Source: Simplicispira sp. 125 | GTDB lineage: Bacteria > Pseudomonadota > Gammaproteobacteria > Burkholderiales > Burkholderiaceae_C | Length of the DNA stretch: 64,000 nt | Assembly: GCF_003096555.1 (NCBI RefSeq) | Contig: NZ_QEKM01000001.1 | Coordinates: 744,001 to 808,000 of the forward strand | Reading direction: 5' to 3' | In this document: one piece after another, positions 17,252-26,837 of the stretch | Position numbering within the stretch: the first letter of the stretch is position 1 | How the letters are laid out: every line of letters starts with the position of its first letter | Notes under the pieces: model-generated | What the model was told of the DNA's origin: nothing | Database searches by the model: none | The model's input: the letters and a program-made list of their open reading frames with translations, nothing else | Made by a program: the position numbers and the translations under genes

Positions 17252-18037
17252 ATGACTATCGAAGCTATCGACTTTGGCCGTCTCTACCGCGACCACCTGG
17301 CCACCACCCAGCGTACCCGAAAAGATGCAAGCGCTTGGGATCGCCGCGCCGCAGACATGGCAAGCAAGGCGCTGCGCAGCAGCTATGCCGACGAATTCAT
17401 CGTGCGTATGGATCTGACCGGCGCGCATTCTCTGCTCGACGTGGGTTGCGGCCCTGGCACGATTGGTTTGGCGGTAGCCGGGCAGTTGCAGCGCGTGGTC
17501 GGTCTGGACTACAGCTGCGCCATGCTGGAAGCTATGCGTGCCAAAGCCGAAGAGATGAGGTTGAGCAATGTCGAAACCTTGCACCGCGCTTGGGAAGAAT
17601 GCTGGAGCGACGTGCCGCAGTGCGACATCGTGGTCGCTTCACGCTCGACCACGGTGGATGACATTTCCACTGCGCTAGAGCGTCTGCACGCCAAGGCGCG
17701 CCTGCGCGTTTACCTCACGCACCTGGTCGGTGGCCATTTCACCGACCCGGCCATCCAGGCCGTCATCGGCCGCCAGGTGCCCAGCGTGCCCGACTACATC
17801 TACCTGCTGAACATCCTGCACCGCATGGGTGTCCACCCTCGGCTGGACTACATCGCGCACGAAAACCGACTCGCTGATGCGGTGGATTTTGATGACTTCG
17901 CGCGCCGGGTGGCTTGGTCGATGGGGGAGCTCGATGCTTACGAAATCTGTCGCCTGCATGCCTGGTATGAGCGCGCCACACCCAATGAACGCATGGGAAG
18001 CCCCATGCGTTGGGCGTTCATTTCGTGGGAGAAATAA
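17252..18037 (+). CDS. Class I SAM-dependent methyltransferase in metal-uptake operon (1)
   Basis: The 261-aa Rossmann-fold methyltransferase has motif I LLDVGCGPGTIGLAVAG (residues ~65-82), motif II VVGLDYSCAMLEAM and motif IV CDIVVASRSTT. The substrate is unknown. It starts 7 bp after the ATPase gene and is the last gene before a hairpin at 18054. A second, unrelated-looking methyltransferase sits in the parallel operon (23426). This pairing of methyltransferases with chelate importers suggests processing of an imported ligand, or synthesis of one, as in corrinoid or metallophore metabolism. That is inference. Confidence 0.8.
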   Translation: MTIEAIDFGRLYRDHLATTQRTRKDASAWDRRAADMASKALRSSYADEFIVRMDLTGAHSLLDVGCGPGTIGLAVAGQLQRVVGLDYSCAMLEAMRAKAEEMRLSNVETLHRAWEECWSDVPQCDIVVASRSTTVDDISTALERLHAKARLRVYLTHLVGGHFTDPAIQAVIGRQVPSVPDYIYLLNILHRMGVHPRLDYIAHENRLADAVDFDDFARRVAWSMGELDAYEICRLHAWYERATPNERMGSPMRWAFISWEK

Positions 18038-18053
18038 GCATTCGCACGTACGG

Positions 18054-18077
18054 CCAATCCGAGGGCATCGGATTTGG
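18054..18077 (+). terminator. Hairpin after methyltransferase gene, possible terminator or attenuator
   Basis: CCAATCCGA (18054-18062) pairs with TCGGATTTGG (18068-18077) with one bulged base, 17 bp after the methyltransferase stop. No T-run follows, so if it terminates it is not a classic intrinsic terminator. The remaining ~150 bp to the next receptor probably hold a promoter; no ModE box is visible there. Confidence 0.4.
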
Positions 18078-18226
18078 CTCTCTACATCCTTTCGCCCGCT
18101 GGCCAGCGGCGTCTGGCGGAACTTGGGTTTACGCCGGTAGCGCTGGCAGGGGTTGAGAACGCGGCCGCTCCATCGAGGCCTCAGTAGCCGAATTCCAGAA
18201 ATTTTCATTCTCAGAGGACATTGCTC

Positions 18227-20491
18227 ATGCGTACCCCGATAGCTACTGCCATCGCCCTATTGATCTGTGGGGCGCCGACCCTTTCCATGGCAGCGGATCC
18301 GGGCAAAGCCGATAGGTCTGATGCCTTGCTCGAAGAAGTCACGGTGAGCGGTGAGGCACCCGCACCCATGGTGCTGCCGCCCGATAGCCGTGCCAATACC
18401 GCCACCACGATTGGCCGCGAGGGCATTCGGACATTGGGTGGCCCCGCACAAAGTAATCCTTGGAAGGCCCTGCAAATGGCTCCTTCGGTCAATCTGCAAA
18501 GTGCAGACTCCAATGGCCTGGGCAACAAGTTGAGCATGCGCGTGCGCGGAAAGAGTGCTTCGCATATAGGTCGCACTGTCAACGGCCTGCCCATCGCCGG
18601 GGAGCCGGGATTTGCCAGTGGCAAAGGTGGCGGCGACTTGTTCGACATGGAGAACATGAATGACATCACTCTTTTTCGGGGTGCTGTACCGGCGGGTAGT
18701 GGCCTTGGTTTTTCCAATTCGTCAGTGGTAGACATGACGCTGCGCGGGCCGGAGAAGGCGTTTGGTGTTGAGGCCTCCCAGTCTTTTGGATCAGACAAGT
18801 TCCGCCGCACTTTTGTACGGGTTGATTCAGGGCAGCTGTCTGCTCCTCTGCGTTTCTTTGTATCTGCTTCGGACATGGGAAGCGACAAATGGCGCGGCCC
18901 CGGCGATCAGAGCCGTACCAACGTTGAATTTGGAGTGCAAACGGACGTCAACGAACGCCTGGCCATCGAATTGACCGGCGTTCACCACAAGGTGGGCTGG
19001 AACGACTACCGAGCATTGAGCTACGCACAAGTGCAGGCCCCTTCCTCTTACAGGAACGTGGAGTTCAATGGAGCGCTGACAGGAAAACCTGCCACCGATG
19101 CGCTTTACTACGGCTTCAATCGCCAGGACTTCACCAACAACGCATTGCTCGGCAAAACCACCTTGCGCACGGGTGAGGATGCCAGCCTTGTGTTCAAGCC
19201 CTATTACTGGAAAGAGACTGGTTACTCGCTCTCGGGCAGCGCCAACACCCTGGGTGCTCCAGGCGTGACGTGGTGGGAGATCGTTCACGATACCTATGGG
19301 TTTGATTTGCGCCATGAATCCAAGCATGGCTGGGGTAACTTGACCGTAGGCTATTGGTACCAAAGCAGCTCGGCACCACCACCACCCACTTCCCAGCGCT
19401 TGTATCGCATCCAGCCCGATGGCAGTCTGCGCTTTGAGCAGTGGAGCACCTTGGCGAAAACCACGCGCCATATCTACAACAACCCCTATATCTCGGCGAC
19501 GACACATCTTGGCAAGGCGGAGTTGACGGCGGGATTGCGGTACATGATTTACCGCGATCCATCGTTCGCGTACTACCTTGGAAAAACCGCGCCCGATGTG
19601 TCTTATGGGTCAGTTTTCGACCACAAGCCGCAGCCTGATGCAGGCATGTATTCGACCGGCCGCACGTTCCAGGAAGCACTTCCAAACCTTGGTTTTACCT
19701 ATCCACTGGCCGATACAGCACTTTTACGGGGAAGCTATGGCCGCACCTACGGCCGCCAGAACTGGGGCTCAGTGGCCAGCGCTTTCACTTCTAACCGCGC
19801 TGCCTTTGATGCCGCAGGTATCCGTTTCAATGACCTCTGGTACAAGTTGCAACCAGAAATATCGGACAACTTCGATCTGGGAGCACGCTTTGATGTAGGG
19901 AGCGCCTATATCGCACCGACGTTCTTCCATACCCGCTACAAAAACAAACAGCTGAGTCTGTTTGATCCTGCCGTGGGCGTCGCCTACCACCAAAGCGTAA
20001 CGCGGGCCCACGCCAACGGTCTGGAGCTGGAGGTGGGGGCTGCACCACTCAGAAACCTGGATGTGTACTTCTCGTACGCCTACAACCAGGCGGTTTATGA
20101 CGACGACGCCCTCACGGGCAGCAACAAAGTAGTCAACGTCAAGGGCATGCAGATGCAGGACGCGCCCAAGCACATGGCCAAGGTGGGTGCCGTATGGCGG
20201 ATAGGCCCTTGGTCGATCGCACCCTCTGTTCGGTTCACGGGCAAGCGCTTTGGCGATACCGAGGAAAAACAGGTGGTCTCCGGATACACCGTGGCCGATC
20301 TGGGCATTGACTATCAGGCCCGGAACCTTTTGGGGTTCAAGCGCCTGGACATTGGCCTGAGCATCTCTAACCTCTTTGACCGGCGCTACATCGGCCTCAT
20401 AAATACGTCGGATTACGCCGTAGGGGGCCTCCCTACCTACTTGCCGGGCACTCCGCGTGCGGTGGCGCTCACGGTAAGCGGGAAGTTTTGA
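18227..20491 (+). CDS. TonB-dependent outer-membrane receptor 2
   Basis: The 754-aa receptor has a clean signal peptide (MRTPIATAIALLICGAPTLS, cleaved near SMA-ADP) and a TonB box in LLEEVTVSGEAP. A plug domain includes WKALQMAPSVNLQSADS and an IGRTVNGLPIAGEPGF loop in place of the standard DGVP. The long barrel ends PRAVALTVSGKF with a terminal Phe. The ATG at 18227 is preceded by AGAGGA. It differs clearly from receptor 1, so the island can probably recognise two ligand forms. It heads the second operon. Confidence 0.9.
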   Translation: MRTPIATAIALLICGAPTLSMAADPGKADRSDALLEEVTVSGEAPAPMVLPPDSRANTATTIGREGIRTLGGPAQSNPWKALQMAPSVNLQSADSNGLGNKLSMRVRGKSASHIGRTVNGLPIAGEPGFASGKGGGDLFDMENMNDITLFRGAVPAGSGLGFSNSSVVDMTLRGPEKAFGVEASQSFGSDKFRRTFVRVDSGQLSAPLRFFVSASDMGSDKWRGPGDQSRTNVEFGVQTDVNERLAIELTGVHHKVGWNDYRALSYAQVQAPSSYRNVEFNGALTGKPATDALYYGFNRQDFTNNALLGKTTLRTGEDASLVFKPYYWKETGYSLSGSANTLGAPGVTWWEIVHDTYGFDLRHESKHGWGNLTVGYWYQSSSAPPPPTSQRLYRIQPDGSLRFEQWSTLAKTTRHIYNNPYISATTHLGKAELTAGLRYMIYRDPSFAYYLGKTAPDVSYGSVFDHKPQPDAGMYSTGRTFQEALPNLGFTYPLADTALLRGSYGRTYGRQNWGSVASAFTSNRAAFDAAGIRFNDLWYKLQPEISDNFDLGARFDVGSAYIAPTFFHTRYKNKQLSLFDPAVGVAYHQSVTRAHANGLELEVGAAPLRNLDVYFSYAYNQAVYDDDALTGSNKVVNVKGMQMQDAPKHMAKVGAVWRIGPWSIAPSVRFTGKRFGDTEEKQVVSGYTVADLGIDYQARNLLGFKRLDIGLSISNLFDRRYIGLINTSDYAVGGLPTYLPGTPRAVALTVSGKF

Positions 20492-20505
20492 GTCGCGGAG
20501 AGCAC

Positions 20506-21597
20506 ATGGATCATTCCAACGCCTTGGATGCCAGGCCGCGTCTTGACGCGATGCCCGTGCCGCATATCGGTCGCCCGTCTTTCGTGTCAGTCCGCCAGCG
20601 ACTGGCGCCGCTGGTATTGCTGGGGCTATGTGTTTTGGCCCTTGCTGTCTTTTCGATGGGCTTGGGTCACTACCCGCTGTCATCCCGAATGGTGTTGAAG
20701 GTGTTGTGGGCAGCGCTGTCAGGCACTGACTCTGGGCAACCGCTGATGGTGGACAACGTCGTTTTATCCGTCCGTTTGCCGCGCGTTCTTGCCGCGATGC
20801 TGGTCGGCGCGAGCCTGGCTGCGGCCGGTGCCGCCTACCAGACGCTGTTTCGCAACCCCTTGGCGTCACCCGCCATCCTGGGCGTCTCTGCAGGTGCCGG
20901 GTTTGGAGCCGCGTTGGCCATGCTGTTGCATGCGGGCGCGTTGATGGTGCAGGGCTCGGCATTCGCGGGCGGTGTGTTGGCGGTGGGCGCGGCCATGTTC
21001 ATTGCGGGTCGCTTGGGTCAAGGCTCCGCGCTGGTGCTGGTATTGGCGGGGATGGTGGTCTCGGCCCTGTTCATGGCATTTACTTCGGCGCTCAAATACG
21101 TGGCCGATCCCCTGGATACTTTGCCTGCCATCGTGTTCTGGTTGATGGGTAGCCTCGGGCGGGTTACTACGACGGATCTCGCGTGGGCTGCGCCGTTTGC
21201 GCTGGCCGGCATGGCTTCGCTGTTCTTGCTGCGCTGGCCGACCCAGGTGCTGGAGGCTGGGGATGACGAGGCCCGCACCATGGGTATACCAGTACGCGCC
21301 CTGCGCGCATTGCTGATTCTGGCGGCCACGTTGATGACGGCTGCGGCGGTCAGCATCTCCGGCACGGTGGGTTGGGTAGGTTTGCTGGTGCCGCACCTGG
21401 CGCGCTTGTTGGTAGGCCCCGCCTACGCCGTTTTATTGCCGACTTCGGCGTTGATGGGGGCCGGTTACCTGTTGTTGGTAGACGACCTGTGCCGCAGCGC
21501 GTTTGCATCCGAGCTGCCTCTGGGCATTGTCACGGCGGTGCTGGGTGCGCCGGTTTTTGTTGCCGTCTTGATGCGGGCGAGGCGCCAATGGTCTTGA
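20506..21597 (+). CDS. FecCD-family ABC permease (copy 2)
   Basis: The 363-aa permease is a paralogue of the one at 15383. It has RLPRVLAAMLVGASLAAAGA, YQTLFRNPLASPAILGVSAG, GWVGLLVPHLARLLVGPAY and ASELPLGIVTAVLGAPVF, with about ten membrane segments. The ATG at 20506 with CGGAGAG upstream is preferred over an in-frame TTG at 20488. Its 3' end overlaps the ATPase gene by 10 bp. The two permeases look like clear but not recent duplicates. Confidence 0.92.
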   Translation: MDHSNALDARPRLDAMPVPHIGRPSFVSVRQRLAPLVLLGLCVLALAVFSMGLGHYPLSSRMVLKVLWAALSGTDSGQPLMVDNVVLSVRLPRVLAAMLVGASLAAAGAAYQTLFRNPLASPAILGVSAGAGFGAALAMLLHAGALMVQGSAFAGGVLAVGAAMFIAGRLGQGSALVLVLAGMVVSALFMAFTSALKYVADPLDTLPAIVFWLMGSLGRVTTTDLAWAAPFALAGMASLFLLRWPTQVLEAGDDEARTMGIPVRALRALLILAATLMTAAAVSISGTVGWVGLLVPHLARLLVGPAYAVLLPTSALMGAGYLLLVDDLCRSAFASELPLGIVTAVLGAPVFVAVLMRARRQWS

Positions 21598-22352
21598 CCG
21601 TCAAAGACTTGGCATACCGCCGTGCGCCAGGGCTACCGCCTGTGCTCGATGGGATCGATCTGCAACTGAACGCAGGGCAAATCCTGTGCCTGCTCGGTCC
21701 CAATGGCACCGGCAAGACCACCTTGCTGCGCTGCCTGATTGGAGCGCTGAAAACAGAGCGTGGAGAGGTACGCATCGACGGGCAGGCCTATACCGCCACA
21801 CGCGAGATGGCCCGCAAGATGGCGTATGTGCCGCAAGCCGCAGGCGACAGTGGTCTGTCTCTGCTTGACACCGTCTTGATGGGGCGCACCCCCCATTTGC
21901 CACCCCTGGCCTTGCCGGGTCGGCACGACACACACATTGCCCACGCTGCGCTGGCGCGTGTAGGTATCCCTCACTTGGCAACCCGTCCATTCAACCGGGT
22001 CAGCGGTGGTGAGCGTCAATTGGCATTGATCGCCCGGGCACTGGCCCAACAGCCACGGCTTTTCATGATGGATGAACCGACGGCCAGCCTGGACCTGGGG
22101 AACCAGGCGCGGGTGTTGCGCACCATCCGCGACCTGGCCGCCGATGGCATGACGGTGCTGATGACCACGCACCAGCCAGAGCATGCACTGCTGCTCAATG
22201 CCCAAGTGGTGGCGATTTCCGCTGGGCGGCTGGCGGCCACCGGGCCCGCGCAAGAGGTGCTGCAGGCACACACCCTCACAGCTTTGTACGGAACGGCGGT
22301 GGATGTGCTGCAACAAGATGCACAGGCCGTGGCCTGTGTCTTGCGACTTTGA
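21588..22352 (+). CDS. ABC transporter ATPase (copy 2, FepC/BtuD type)
   Basis: The 254-aa ATPase has Walker A GPNGTGKTTLLRCLIG, Q-loop YVPQAAGDSG, signature VSGGERQLALIARALAQQ, Walker B FMMDEPTASLDLGN and H-loop TTHQPEHALLL. It starts inside the permease gene, which implies translational coupling. It energises the second importer and may also have to serve the ATPase-less ModAB pair downstream; the latter is speculation. Confidence 0.92.
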   Translation: MVLTVKDLAYRRAPGLPPVLDGIDLQLNAGQILCLLGPNGTGKTTLLRCLIGALKTERGEVRIDGQAYTATREMARKMAYVPQAAGDSGLSLLDTVLMGRTPHLPPLALPGRHDTHIAHAALARVGIPHLATRPFNRVSGGERQLALIARALAQQPRLFMMDEPTASLDLGNQARVLRTIRDLAADGMTVLMTTHQPEHALLLNAQVVAISAGRLAATGPAQEVLQAHTLTALYGTAVDVLQQDAQAVACVLRL

Positions 22353-22370
22353 TGTTTTAGGAGGCTCCAG

Positions 22371-23396
22371 ATGATTGCCCGATTTTTTCTCATGTGCTTC
22401 TTGTGGTGCGCACCCTGGGTTTACGCCGCGCCTGTGCACACGCTGCAGGACATGGCGGGCCGTACCGTCACCGTACCGGTGCCGATCGAACATGTCGCGA
22501 CCGTGGGTTCTGTCCCTGTGCTCAACAGCCTGGTGTTTGCGGTGGGCGAGGGGCGGCGCATCGTCAATGGCTTGCCCGTATTCGCACAAAAGCCCCGATG
22601 GGGCTACCAGACGGTTTTTGCTCCCCATACGGCACTGCTGCCATCCATGCAAAGCCCGGACTATGCGCCCAACCTGGAAGCACTGATGCAGGCAGCGCCC
22701 GATGTGGTGTTGACGATGGACCGCGCCACGGCGGAGACCCTCAACCGAACAGGTCTGCCGGCCTTGTACCTTGCATGGCGCAAGCCAGAGGACGTCAAAG
22801 CCGTAGTGCGCTTGCTGGGGCAATTGTTCAACAAGCCTGAGGCGGCTGCGCGCTATGCAGCGCGCTTTGACGAAATCCTGGGGCGGGTTGATGCAGTCTT
22901 GCAGAGAGAGGCGCCCAAACGGCCGCGCGTGCTGTATTTCAGTCCCGCTACGTTGCGCCAACCCCACCTGATCGCCGAATGGTGGATTCGCGCTGCCGGT
23001 GGTGACAGCGTGACAGATGACGGCCGGCAAATGGAAACACGCAGTTTCACGCTGGAGCAATTGCTGGCTTGGGATCCAGATTTCTTGATTGTTTCTGGCC
23101 GTGAAGAGGCTGCAGCCGTTTTGCAAGACCCACGTTTTGCAGGTCTCAAGGCCGTGCATTCTGGCAGCGTGCTGGTGGCCCCTTGCGGTGCACATACCTG
23201 GAGCAATCGAACTTCTGAACAGCCGCTCACCGTGTTGTGGGCCGCCTCCCATTTCCACCCGCGCATTTTTGACCACGTTTCCATCCAACAGGAGACGCAG
23301 CGCTTTTATAGCGACCTTTTCGGTATCGACCTGTCTGCGGCCCAGGTCGACGAAATCCTGGCAGGTGGGCCGCGTGGCCTGCCGGTCACCCGCTGA
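22371..23396 (+). CDS. Periplasmic binding protein of FecCD-type importer (copy 2)
   Basis: The 341-aa protein has a signal peptide (MIARFFLMCFLWCAPWVYAA) and the class III binding-protein pattern: LQDMAGRTVTVPVPIEHVAT, ALMQAAPDVVLT, and SFTLEQLLAWDPDFLIVSGR. It follows the ATPase gene by 18 bp with an AGGAGG ribosome site. The lobe-1 opening (DMAGRTVTVP) is the standard start of iron/cobalamin/molybdate-complex binding proteins. The ligand cannot be deduced; the neighbourhood points to molybdenum or tungsten. Confidence 0.88.
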   Translation: MIARFFLMCFLWCAPWVYAAPVHTLQDMAGRTVTVPVPIEHVATVGSVPVLNSLVFAVGEGRRIVNGLPVFAQKPRWGYQTVFAPHTALLPSMQSPDYAPNLEALMQAAPDVVLTMDRATAETLNRTGLPALYLAWRKPEDVKAVVRLLGQLFNKPEAAARYAARFDEILGRVDAVLQREAPKRPRVLYFSPATLRQPHLIAEWWIRAAGGDSVTDDGRQMETRSFTLEQLLAWDPDFLIVSGREEAAAVLQDPRFAGLKAVHSGSVLVAPCGAHTWSNRTSEQPLTVLWAASHFHPRIFDHVSIQQETQRFYSDLFGIDLSAAQVDEILAGGPRGLPVTR

Positions 23397-23425
23397 CCGC
23401 ATTCACATGAAATTGGAGCTTGAAA

Positions 23426-24472
23426 ATGAACCAAGTACTTGAAAGAACCGAACTCGCCTCTCTGACAGCACCGCCCGCACTTGCCACGGTACGCGGCATT
23501 GTCAATGGTTTCAAGGAGTTTCAGGTTTTGCTGGCAGGCTATGGCAGCGGCTTGTTTGACTGGCTGGAAGAGAACGGTCCCGCGGATAAGGCCACCATTG
23601 GCGCCGCACTAAATCTGCGGGGAGCGCATTTGGGCGCGTTTCTACAAGCACTGGAAGATCTTGGTCTCCTGGCGCGTGAAGCAACAGCCTACACCTTGCC
23701 TGTAGGAATGAAAGAGGCTTTGACGACCAGCAGCCCATGGTGCCAAGCGGCGACGCTCGAAGCCTTGCTGGCGCCGTCCAATGGTTGGGCAGACATGCAG
23801 GCCTTCATGACGGAAGGCTGGCCACCCAAAACGTGGCAGGCACCACAGACGCTGGCATTGCATCCCTTCCTGGCCGAGGCCCAGAAACTGGCGGCCACCC
23901 TCGCATCGCGTCGCTCCGGCGGATGCAGCGGAGCCACGATGAAATCACTTCTGTGTTTTGACGGTGGTGATGGTCTGCTGGCGGCTGCGCTGTGCCAGCG
24001 ATTACCCGAAGTGCGTGCAACGGTGGCCGTGGCGCCCGGTGCGCAGCAGCGCGCAGAAAAGGTGTTGCTCGAATGTGGTGTGGCTGAGCGCTGCCAGGTA
24101 CTGGTGGGTACACCGCTGGATTCTGTGACCAACGAGACCTTTGACAAAGTGGTGTTGTTCCACAGCCTGTATCCGGTGCGCAAGTCCACTACCGATGCGT
24201 TGGCTGCGGCGGCTGCGCGCGTGGCGCCCGGTGGCGAGTTGTGCTGTGCACACTGGTTTTGCCTGGAGGCCTGCGAGTCTGCCCCTGGGGGATTGCGTGA
24301 CCTTGACAAAGCGGTGCTCACCGACAGCCACCCCCTGTGCGGGGTCGAGAAGTTCTGCCAGCGGCTCGAAGATGCCGGTCTGGTAGACGCGGAACGCGCC
24401 GACCTTGCTGGCGACTATGGCAACACCAAGCTTCATTTCGCTCGCCGCACCGGTGGCGGGTGTGGCTGCTGA
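23426..24472 (+). CDS. O-methyltransferase-like SAM methyltransferase in metal-uptake operon (2)
   Basis: This 348-aa protein has an N-terminal winged-helix dimerisation domain (residues ~15-95, with GLFDWLEENGPADKATIGA and LGAFLQALEDLGLLARE). A methyltransferase core follows, with the motif I position in LLCFDGGDGLLAAALC. This layout is that of small-molecule O-methyltransferases. The glycine motif is atypical (DGGDG) and the extreme C-terminus is Gly/Cys-rich (GGGCGC), which could touch metal. The substrate is unknown; a chelator imported or made by this island is possible. The ATG at 23426 is chosen over an in-frame TTG two codons earlier. Confidence 0.75.
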   Translation: MNQVLERTELASLTAPPALATVRGIVNGFKEFQVLLAGYGSGLFDWLEENGPADKATIGAALNLRGAHLGAFLQALEDLGLLAREATAYTLPVGMKEALTTSSPWCQAATLEALLAPSNGWADMQAFMTEGWPPKTWQAPQTLALHPFLAEAQKLAATLASRRSGGCSGATMKSLLCFDGGDGLLAAALCQRLPEVRATVAVAPGAQQRAEKVLLECGVAERCQVLVGTPLDSVTNETFDKVVLFHSLYPVRKSTTDALAAAAARVAPGGELCCAHWFCLEACESAPGGLRDLDKAVLTDSHPLCGVEKFCQRLEDAGLVDAERADLAGDYGNTKLHFARRTGGGCGC

Positions 24473-24481
24473 AAGTGTGCG

Positions 24482-25348
24482 ATGCAAGACCTTGCAACCC
24501 GCAACAAACCACGAACGACCTCGCTGTTGTCTGAACTGCACGCAGCCGTGTGTGACCGCCTGGGCGATCAGGTCGAGACCCTGCTGATCGAACGCGCCGT
24601 AATGGGCATCTTCTTTACCGGGGTCAAGCTCAACAACGGCGCTGGCGGTTTATGCGCCACGCCCATCAAAAGCGTGCCCGAAGCGGTGTGCTGCCCCAGT
24701 TCTGCCATGGCCATGCCCACACCGGGCAAGATTGCCGGACGCCGTGCGGTCGACGTGCTGGAAGACCTTTACCGCACACAGGACCTGCGCCGTGCGCTCG
24801 CTATTGCAACGCTCAACGCATTGGCCGAAACGCTGTGGCTGCGCGATGGGCCGCCAGCCCACGTAGAGCTGCACACTAGCGATGCCTTCGATGCCTTGCC
24901 GCTGGCACCCGGCGATCAGGTGGCCCTGGTGGGGGCCTTTCCGCCCTATATGCGCGAGCTGCGCAAACGGGGGCAACCTTTCCATGTACTGGAGCTTGAC
25001 CTCTCCACGCTCAAACCCGAAGAGTTACCGTTCTACATGCCTGCCGAGAGTGCGCCTGAGGTGATTCCCAAGGCGGATGTTTTCATCACGACAGGCACCA
25101 CGCTCATCAATGGCTCCCTGGATGGCCTCTTGAAGTTGCTGCGCCCTGGGGCCGAGGCCGCCATCATTGGCCCGACGGCCACGCTGGTGACAGAGCCGTA
25201 TGCGCTGCGCGGCGTCACTGTCGTCGGTGGAACACGTGTTCTCAACCCCGATGTGCTGCTCGACTTGCTGGCCGAAGGCGGGTCGGGCTACCACTTCTTT
25301 GGCAAGACGGTGGAGCGCGTCACCTTACGTTTGCGGCCGCGGGCGTGA
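24482..25348 (+). CDS. DUF4213/DUF364 putative heavy-metal-chelation protein
   Basis: The 288-aa protein matches the two-part DUF4213 (N-terminal) plus DUF364 (C-terminal, Rossmann-like) family. Characteristic stretches are IATLNALAETLW in the middle, VALVGAFPPYMRELRKRGQ, then ADVFITTGTTLINGSLDGLL and AEAAIIGPTATLVTEPY. DUF364 has been described as a putative heavy-metal-chelation domain and is often next to FecCD-type importers. A Cys-rich N-terminal patch (GGLCATPIKSVPEAVCCPSS) could be a metal site. It could remove metal from the imported complex in the cytoplasm; this is inference. Confidence 0.8.
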   Translation: MQDLATRNKPRTTSLLSELHAAVCDRLGDQVETLLIERAVMGIFFTGVKLNNGAGGLCATPIKSVPEAVCCPSSAMAMPTPGKIAGRRAVDVLEDLYRTQDLRRALAIATLNALAETLWLRDGPPAHVELHTSDAFDALPLAPGDQVALVGAFPPYMRELRKRGQPFHVLELDLSTLKPEELPFYMPAESAPEVIPKADVFITTGTTLINGSLDGLLKLLRPGAEAAIIGPTATLVTEPYALRGVTVVGGTRVLNPDVLLDLLAEGGSGYHFFGKTVERVTLRLRPRA

Positions 25349-26070
25349 TGTTTGTTGCTGAAGAATTCATGTATGGATTGGGCCCGACTCCGGCGGTGGC
25401 CCGCCACGCCGCGCGCTGGCAGCGGCGTGCGGGTTCGTGGTTGGCGGTTGTGCTGGCGCACGGGGTGGTGGTGGCACTCGTGCTCAGCATCTCGCCGCAG
25501 GCGCGCCAGGCGCTTGACCAGGTCATTCAGGCAAGCCTGATATTGCCCCAGTCGTTGCCGGTGGCACCACCCGAGCAGCCCAAGCCACCGGCACCCCAAT
25601 CGCCACCGAAGAGGCAACGTGTGCTGCCACCGCCGCGTCCCGCCCCTGTGCTTGCGGCTGTACCGCGTGCCGATGCGGCTCCGGAGTCTTTTGTGGCGGC
25701 TCCTGCGCTGGTAGAGCCGACTCCTGCTGCTGCGGTGGATCCTGGGCCGGTCATCGCCGCGCCTGCGGCTCCGCCGGCACCGTTGGTGCCACCGGTCTTC
25801 AACGCCAACTACCTTGAGAACCCAGTGCCGCAATACCCACCGGCATCGCGGCGCATGGGTGAAGAAGGCCGGGTGATGCTGCGTGTGTACGTCTCTGCAA
25901 AGGGGCGTGCTGAGCGTGTCGAGATCAAGACCTCGTCCGGCTTTGACCGGCTGGACCGCGCTGCGATGGACGCGGTGCAGGACTGGCGTTTCGTGCCGGC
26001 ACGGCGCGGCGATGAAGTGGTTGCCGCCTGGGTGCTGGTGCCCGTTTCTTTTGTAATGAGGGTTTCGTAA
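25348..26070 (+). CDS. tonB: TonB energy-transducing protein
   Basis: The protein is about 240 aa. One N-terminal membrane anchor (WLAVVLAHGVVVALVLSIS) is followed by a Pro/Ala-rich periplasmic spacer (residues ~55-140). The TonB C-terminal domain contains YPPASRRMGEEGRVMLRVYV and GFDRLDRAAMDAVQDWRFVP. It spans the periplasm and energises the receptors. It is followed by exbB and exbD with 1-base overlaps, so the island carries its own complete TonB system. An in-frame GTG at 25345 is an alternative start. Confidence 0.92.
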   Translation: MFVAEEFMYGLGPTPAVARHAARWQRRAGSWLAVVLAHGVVVALVLSISPQARQALDQVIQASLILPQSLPVAPPEQPKPPAPQSPPKRQRVLPPPRPAPVLAAVPRADAAPESFVAAPALVEPTPAAAVDPGPVIAAPAAPPAPLVPPVFNANYLENPVPQYPPASRRMGEEGRVMLRVYVSAKGRAERVEIKTSSGFDRLDRAAMDAVQDWRFVPARRGDEVVAAWVLVPVSFVMRVS

Positions 26071-26837
26071 TGAATGACTCCATGCTGGGGTTTTCCCATT
26101 TTCTAGGGCAGGCCGACGTGGTCGCCCGGTTCATCCTTGGCTTCATGCTAGTGGCCTCTGTGGTCACCTGGGGACTGATCGTTGATCGCTTGATCGATAA
26201 CTTTCGGATGCGCCGCCAAAGCCAGGCGTTTCTGGCCCGATTCCACCGGGCGAGAAACTTTCCAGAAGCCATCGCAGGCCTGTCTTCAGCCGCTGATGTG
26301 CCTTGCACGCGACTGGTTCATCTGGCGCTCGATTCCGTTCGCCACTACGACGCCCACGATGCCAGCCATATCGACCGGGCCGGTGGTTTGTCGGAGTTTC
26401 TGACCCGCGTCCTGCGCCAGGGCATTGAGGATGAGGCGCAGCGCATGGAACGGGGCCTGACTGTTCTGGCCTCTGTCGGATCCACGGCCCCCTTCGTCGG
26501 CCTGCTGGGCACCGTCTGGGGGATTTATCACGCCTTGCTGGCGATCGGCATCTCGGGCCAGGGCACGTTGGACAAGGTGGCTGGCCCTGTGGGCGAGGCA
26601 CTCATCATGACGGCCATCGGCTTGGCCGTAGCGATTCCCGCCGTGCTGGGCTACAACGCCCTGGGGCGGCGCAACCGTGTGGCGTTGTGCCAGCTCGATG
26701 CCTTTGGCCACGACGTGCTCACCATGGTCGTGACTGGCGCACCGCTAGTGCGCAGCACGCCAGGGGCCAATTCGCTCGCGCCATATCCTTTGGTGGAGCC
26801 GGGCGCCAAGCCCCTGCATCTTGCAAAGGCCGTGTGA
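26070..26837 (+). CDS. exbB: ExbB proton-channel subunit of the TonB system
   Basis: The 255-aa MotA/TolQ/ExbB protein has three membrane segments (around residues 18-40, 130-150 and 170-195). The family blocks are VASVGSTAPFVGLLGTVWGI and GEALIMTAIGLAVAIPAVLGYN. With ExbD it forms the inner-membrane motor that energises TonB. It overlaps both neighbours by one base. Confidence 0.93.
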   Translation: MNDSMLGFSHFLGQADVVARFILGFMLVASVVTWGLIVDRLIDNFRMRRQSQAFLARFHRARNFPEAIAGLSSAADVPCTRLVHLALDSVRHYDAHDASHIDRAGGLSEFLTRVLRQGIEDEAQRMERGLTVLASVGSTAPFVGLLGTVWGIYHALLAIGISGQGTLDKVAGPVGEALIMTAIGLAVAIPAVLGYNALGRRNRVALCQLDAFGHDVLTMVVTGAPLVRSTPGANSLAPYPLVEPGAKPLHLAKAV

